A stretch of DNA of 15,000 bases. Source: Nymphaea colorata. Lineage: Eukaryota > Streptophyta > Magnoliopsida > Nymphaeales > Nymphaeaceae. The notes under the pieces were generated by a model that was given only the letters and a program-made list of their open reading frames with translations, ran no database searches and was not told the DNA's origin. Numbering within the stretch: the stretch's first letter is position 1; every line of letters begins with the position of its first letter. Positions 11,095 through 15,000 of this stretch are shown piece by piece. The position numbers and the translations under genes were made by a program. The stretch covers positions 28,576,200 to 28,591,199 of the forward strand of contig NC_045140.1 in NCBI RefSeq assembly GCF_008831285.2, read 5' to 3'.

Positions 11095-11597
11095 ACACGT
11101 GGCACGATGGAGGGCGAGGAAGAGACGCGATAAGAAAATACGGCTAGGGTTTGCGAGCTGGAGGGGGAAGGCAACGGGGAAGTGGCTGCGGCTGGGTGTT
11201 GCCGGAAATAGCACACGGTAGCGCGTTGGCGAGGAGGGCGTTAGCGCGTGAAGGGCGCGTTAACGAGGAAAGGCCAGGTCGCGCCGGGTGAGGTGGCGCT
11301 CGCACAAGGGACCCGTGGGGCCAGCTGAGGGCGAGGTGGAGACTCGGGCTGATAACGTGGTGGCGATGACGAGCTGGATGCACGACACGTGGAGGATGGA
11401 CGGCTGAGGGAGACTGCGACTAGGGTTGATACCACGAGGAAAAGAACACGAGAATGGAAGGGAGGAATCACACACGGCTAGGGGATTAGCCAAATCAGGC
11501 CGCGCGTGATCCGAGGGGGACTGATTAGGATGAGACGCTCGGAGGTTGACACGTGGAGGAGTGAATCCGGAAGGGTTCTATGATGGCGACACGTGGC
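11095..11597. promoter_or_regulatory. G-box/ABRE motifs in the 5' LTR (four ACACGTGG)
   Basis: Four copies of ACACGTGG, containing the palindromic G-box CACGTG, start at 11095, 11385, 11549 and 11589. The first and last extend to ACACGTGGC, matching the abscisic-acid response element consensus YACGTGGC. They lie just upstream (sense direction) of the W-box array. bZIP or bHLH binding is inferred from the motif alone. Confidence 0.6.
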
Positions 11598-12960
11598 TGG
11601 ATGAAGGGTTGGGAGAGACTTACCTTAGAGTTGACGTCCGAGGTGGAAGGCTCGCGCGAGGAGGCGCCGGCGGCTAGGGTTCCAATGTTGAACCGAATGA
11701 CCACGGTGCCCTTGCTGTCTGCTGCGGCCTTTGACTGCGACAGGGGCAAGGACGTCTTCTTCTCCAAGGGCAATGGAGGTCGCCGGAAATTGCAGCGGCG
11801 ACTGGCTTAAACAGGATTCCGGCTGATTACCGGAATAGCTTCTCACCATGGAAATACGCCCGAATTTACTTATCTCAATCCTTGCTTGATGGCGATTCCA
11901 ATGGTGCTGGTCCTGGCTTGGTTTGCCGGCTGGATCTTCAGACTTGGGTGTCGGGAGCTTGCTGGACCTCTGTTTGTGCAGGAACACCCGAGAGCACCAA
12001 GGAGTCGATTGTAACTCCTTAACACCCCGGGCGTGCGATTTGGCCAAAGTCGTACCCGAGAGATGGGAGAAGTCGAATAGGACTAAGACTGTTCCAAGGG
12101 AGGGACACCGTAGGACTGTGCTAAACTAACACTTCGGGTACACCGAGTATAAGCCTAGACCCCTAGGTGAGGCGCCCAATGCCAACAGCCGAAGCCTAAA
12201 CGAAATCACTCCAACTATCAAAGTACTAACCTTTTCACCGTCGTTAGAAAGCTGGATTGCAGCCTTCTTCTTCCCAATCGCTCGGACGGTCTTTCAACTC
12301 TCCCGTGATCGAAGAGAAGGCACCGTTCGAGCTTTTTGCAGCTTCGATGAGGGAGCTTACCGTGGTCACGTCGGGAGGATCACCACCGATGAGGAGGGCC
12401 TGCCTTGCGCCTTTGTTACCTCGAGCCTTCGTCTACGCGGACGCCGGATCTCAAAGGGTATTCGGAAAAAACCTCTAAGGGATGGATTCTCCTACTTGAG
12501 TAGAGAATGCGAGAGCCTAGAGGGGGACCTCGAGAGGGGAGAGAGAGCCACACCGTGCAAATGAATTCTTATTTCTCAAAAAGCATGATTTACAAAGAGA
12601 TCCAAAAGAATAAATACTAAGCCTACTCGGACCGGGTCACAAGTCGACCGGTTCCATTATCAAATCTGTATTTACAAGTGAGGGCGCTATCCCGCCCAGC
12701 TCTGGAGTAAAAGGGGTTAAGTTCGGATCCCCTTGGCGTGGAGCACAGCCCGCTCCACTAGGCGTGCGCTAGACTCAACCCAAACAACTCGAAGGAAAAC
12801 GCCTAAGTCTAAAACGACTAAGACTAGAAAACGGCTAAGCGCTACTCGCTAAAACTAAACCGCCCCTGAGCCTTGTGAGCCCAGGGTGGGGACCTCGTGC
12901 GGGGAACCGCCCGCACTTCGGTGTTGGGTCAAGGGCTGGCCTACGTGACCAGTCATTTGC

Positions 12961-13278
12961 CTAAGGCTTCGAATCCTTAGGTGCCTCAAGGGTCTCAAAC
13001 AAAGGAGCCTTATCGAGTTCTACCTTAGCTCGTTCGGGGTTTCCTACTACTAGTACCGGATCGCCTTGAGGTTCGGCCTCGCTTCTTATGCACTTGGACC
13101 TGGTTGCGCCACCCACTCCACCCTCTGCAACTGGTTGCAGTGCATCTTCAACCTCCCCAGGATGTGCGATATGCTTTTGCAGGGAGTGAGCCCAAAGATC
13201 CGACGCTTTTCTCTTTCTCTGGCTCGGCTCGCCTTGCTCGGGCTCGCTTGGGTACGGTCCTTCACCTAGGCCCGTAAC
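12961..13278 (-). pseudogene. Duplicate of the polyprotein C-terminal tail in the 5' LTR
   Basis: Because the polyprotein ends inside the 3' LTR, the 5' LTR carries an identical copy of the last 105 codons and the stop. It is separated from any gag-pol start. Its frame happens to run on through the target duplication into the flanking repeat as far as 13332, making a chimeric open frame with no biological meaning expected. No amino acid differs between the two copies. Confidence 0.85.
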
Positions 13279-13279
13279 A

Positions 13280-13284
13280 GTAGA
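13280..13284. repeat. Target site duplication GTAGA, 5' side of the element
   Basis: Five bases GTAGA directly follow the LTR terminus TAACA at 13279. The sequence then continues CCAAGTGATTTTCGCGTT, matching the intact host repeat after 155. This places the insertion breakpoint exactly. Confidence 0.95.
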
Positions 13285-13668
13285 CCAAGTGATTTTCGCG
13301 TTGGCCCTTTTTATGGGGGAGCCATCGCCCAAATCACCTATAGGTTAACCACCAGCTCGGATCGACGGACTTGACACCCTTCGACCTTGCTGCCGTCCCT
13401 CGTGTGCCCTTTCTTCACTGCGAGCGGCCATTTTTTCTTGGTTCCACGTGCTTCCGTAGCTGTCTTTTCAGCTTCTCCTGCGTCCGGTTTTGCCTGGGCC
13501 ATTTGTAGTCCACGCGGTGCGACTGCCTTCTTCTCGGCCTCCGACTGCTGTCAAGGCCTTTGTTTGGCAGGTGCTATGCAACGTGTCCTTCCCTGCCTGG
13601 CCCTCGGCCTGCAGTGCTCGCTGTTCCCCGACAGCGCCTGCGGTGTCCTTTGGGACCGGATCAGGTAC
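13285..13668. repeat. Right flank: continuation of the interrupted tandem repeat
   Basis: CCAAGTGATTTTCGCGTTGG continues the unit broken at 354 and aligns with 156 onwards. After a spacer resembling 33-52 (GCTCGGATCGACGGAC), another unit start (GCTGCCGTCCCTC) appears near 13390, diverged from those at 53 and 240. Similarity to the left-flank units is lost beyond about 13430. The stretch ends where a diverged LTR begins near 13669. Confidence 0.65.
13338..13502 (-). CDS. Small Lys/Glu-rich open frame (54 aa), uncertain
   Basis: On the minus strand an ATG at 13502 opens a 54-codon frame starting MAQAKPDAGEAEK and ending RSELVVNL before TAG. The frame is open for about 15 codons upstream of the ATG as well. 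It has a charged composition and contains KKGHTRDGSKV, which resembles peptides that could be read from the left-flank repeats ([11 protein letters not shown]). I do not recognise it. It lies about 166 bp inside the presumed end of the diverged LTR, where a leader or gag start could sit in an older element. It may equally be a chance frame. Confidence 0.25.
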   Translation of the reverse strand: MAQAKPDAGEAEKTATEARGTKKKWPLAVKKGHTRDGSKVEGCQVRRSELVVNL

Positions 13669-15000
13669 TGATAGGACCTAAATCCAGAACCTCCGCCGGA
13701 TGTCGATCCTCTCCCAAGATCTCTCGGAGGAGCCGTCGGACAACTCTAAAATCCAGTTATTTACAATAAAGAAAACCCGGCCGGACAGGACCCCGGCTCA
13801 AAATACCCTAGGTAGCGGTACAAGTAGGGGAACTCCAAAACTAACTAAGATTGACCTACTACAATTGACTACGAAGGTGGTGAAGCTTTACAATTTGCGA
13901 GCGATACAAATATTTAAACCTCTCACAGCTCACTCACAAACCATACAAACCACACTAGCGGCCAAACCACGCCCTTAATCCAAGTAGGTAGGTCGGCTAC
14001 TTGCGGTCGTGTCTCGGGCACAGTGCCCTCGAGGTACCACGGAAGGGAGCAAGGCCGAAGCCGGGCTAAAGCAGGAAACAAAAGCAAACTAAGATGCTTC
14101 CTAGATGCAAAAGCAAAAACTACCACCCCGATAGCTGCAAGGGGGAGAAGAACACGATACCAGCCAAGGGTATTCCTTGGCGCAGCCGGATTCGGACCAC
14201 GGGGTGAGAACCAGTCCCCGGGTATTGCAGCTCACGGTTCACGGATGTCGGCTGAGAAGGGCCTCCTCGAAGCGCCTACACTGATGACGAGCGCCGATGA
14301 GGAAGGGCTTAGATTCGGCTTGTCGCCGATGCCGCTGGCTAGGACGCCGCCTAGAGTGTCGAGGGGGGCTGCTGCCGGAAAGCGACAGCGCCTACCTGCC
14401 TTCGTCAGAAGGTGGTTCGACCACACGCGCCGCGCGATGCCGACGGAGTGAAGGTGGCCGAGGAAGGGGGCCGGGTGTAACCGGCCAAGCCTAGACCTAA
14501 CTAAGGCTGGGGTTGGTTTGGTTCGGCAGGGCTCTATAGGTAGGCTGGCTTAGTCAAGATAGGCTAGGGTTGGGGTAGGCTAGAGGGATCTTGTGGGTTT
14601 AGGAGGGAAAGTAGGTAGCCTAACTACGAGGTGAGTCTAGTCGGGCTGGTCTGGGTCGAGCCTAGGCTCAAGGTCAATGGTCACTGTTGACCAAATGCGG
14701 GTAGAGGTTGACTAAATAGGAGGTTGACTAATGGACCGAGCTTAGTAGGTCCGGGTCAAGTAGGTCAAGAGGAGTCACTCGAGGTTGGCTCGAGTCAACT
14801 AGGCTAGCTTAGAAAGGAGGTGAGCTAGGTGGGGTCAATGTTTCCTACTTTAGTCTAAGGCAAGTGGGGAGGTGGCGGCTTAGGACCAGTCAAGAAGGAG
14901 TGGGTTGCCTAAGGTAGGTGGCGGCACAAGAGGGAACCTAGCTAGGTGGGATGGGACTTGGCTGGTCGTGCCAAGTGGATGTGCCGGATCCTTGCCACAT
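13669..15000 (-). repeat. Diverged LTR of a related older element (runs off the window)
   Basis: From TGATAGG at 13669 the sequence follows the order of the young element's LTR, which starts TGTTAGG. Shared blocks include CGGCCGGACAGGACCCCGG (13778-13796 against 9671-9689), GGGTATTGCAGC, GGCTCTATAGG, the W-box-rich stretch and CTGGTCGTGCCAAG, with much drift and many indels between them. The window ends at the point matching about 1900 in the 3' LTR, so roughly 40% of this LTR is visible. Orientation matches the young element, so this would be the 5' LTR of the host element. The junction at 13653-13668 has no clear iMet primer site, perhaps through decay. No gene is seen in it. Confidence 0.75.
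14673..14893 (-). promoter_or_regulatory. W-box array in the diverged LTR (nine motifs)
   Basis: Nine W-box motifs lie within 221 bp: GTCAA at 14673, 14755, 14764, 14794, 14834 and 14889, and TTGAC at 14687, 14708 and 14724. All fit TTGACY. It is at the position matching the array of the young LTR, but spacing and strand of individual motifs differ. Confidence 0.6.

Larger units (their letters stand above)
9549..13279 (-). repeat. 5' LTR (3,731 bp)
   Basis: Direct copy of the repeat at 355-4073, offset by 9,194 bp at its low-coordinate end and 9,206 bp at its high-coordinate end; the difference comes from a net 12-bp gain near 11,940-12,070. Ends are TGTTA...TAACA. In the sense direction it should hold the promoter (U3) at its high-coordinate side and R/U5 next to the primer site at 9546. 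About 318 bp at the U3 end (12961-13278) duplicate the C-terminal coding tail of the polyprotein; here that tail has no upstream gene. The remaining 3.4 kb has no convincing gene: the short open frames in it do not resemble known proteins and are repeated only because the LTR is repeated. It carries W-box and G-box arrays listed separately. I found no convincing canonical TATAAA or AATAAA on the sense strand. Confidence 0.96.

Noticed and set aside
12961-13332. A 123-codon minus-strand open frame starting [18 protein letters not shown] and ending with the polyprotein tail
   Set aside because: It is a chance fusion of the flanking repeat, the target duplication and the LTR-encoded tail; the join lies exactly at the insertion boundary.
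13653-13668. A primer binding site for the older element next to its LTR end
   Set aside because: The minus strand reads GTACCTGATCCGGTCCC, which matches iMet poorly and no other tRNA I can name; it may be decayed.
14023-14451. A 142-codon plus-strand open frame in the diverged LTR
   Set aside because: High-GC sequence gives long chance frames, there are overlapping frames on the other strand, and the young LTR has no counterpart frame at the matching place.

Overview
The window is plant nuclear repeat DNA, almost certainly from a land plant. It holds no recognisable host gene, rRNA, tRNA or CRISPR array. Nearly all of it (355-13279, 12,925 bp) is one complete Ty3/gypsy (Metaviridae) LTR retrotransposon lying on the minus strand. 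The plant assignment rests on a primer binding site for initiator-Met tRNA, a chromovirus-type polyprotein with a C-terminal chromodomain, and plant-style cis elements in the LTRs. The species cannot be named from this sequence.

Layout of the element, read on the minus strand from high to low coordinates: 5-bp target duplication GTAGA (13280-13284); 5' LTR (9549-13279, 3,731 bp); primer binding site (9535-9546); untranslated leader (8981-9534); a single gag-protease-RT-RNase H-integrase-chromodomain reading frame (8980 down to 3755); polypurine tract (4075-4087) embedded in that frame; 3' LTR (355-4073, 3,719 bp); second target duplication GTAGA (350-354). The frame runs 1,741 codons and is broken only by one in-frame TGA at 6443-6445, in reverse transcriptase, where the family has a conserved Arg. 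The LTRs differ by about 20 substitutions and two small indels by eye (about 99.4% identity), so the insertion is recent.

The RT and integrase look most like the Reina-type chromoviruses, whose LTRs are, from memory, usually short. Here each LTR is 3.7 kb and they make up more than half the element. The last 105 residues of the polyprotein are encoded inside the 3' LTR. Each LTR carries a dense array of ten strict W-box motifs (TTGACY) within 247 bp. Next to it are four ACACGTGG (G-box/ABRE) motifs. Together they look like a stress- or hormone-responsive promoter.

The flanks are older repeat DNA. Positions 1-349 and 13285 to about 13668 are parts of a degenerate tandem repeat with a period of about 190 bp; the insertion cut one unit, and the neighbouring unit at 151-155 preserves the uninterrupted target sequence. 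From about 13669 to the window end lies a diverged relative of the element's own LTR, in the same orientation. It keeps the W-box cluster although much of the surrounding sequence has drifted. The simplest reading is that the young element is nested in the 5' part of an older, related element.
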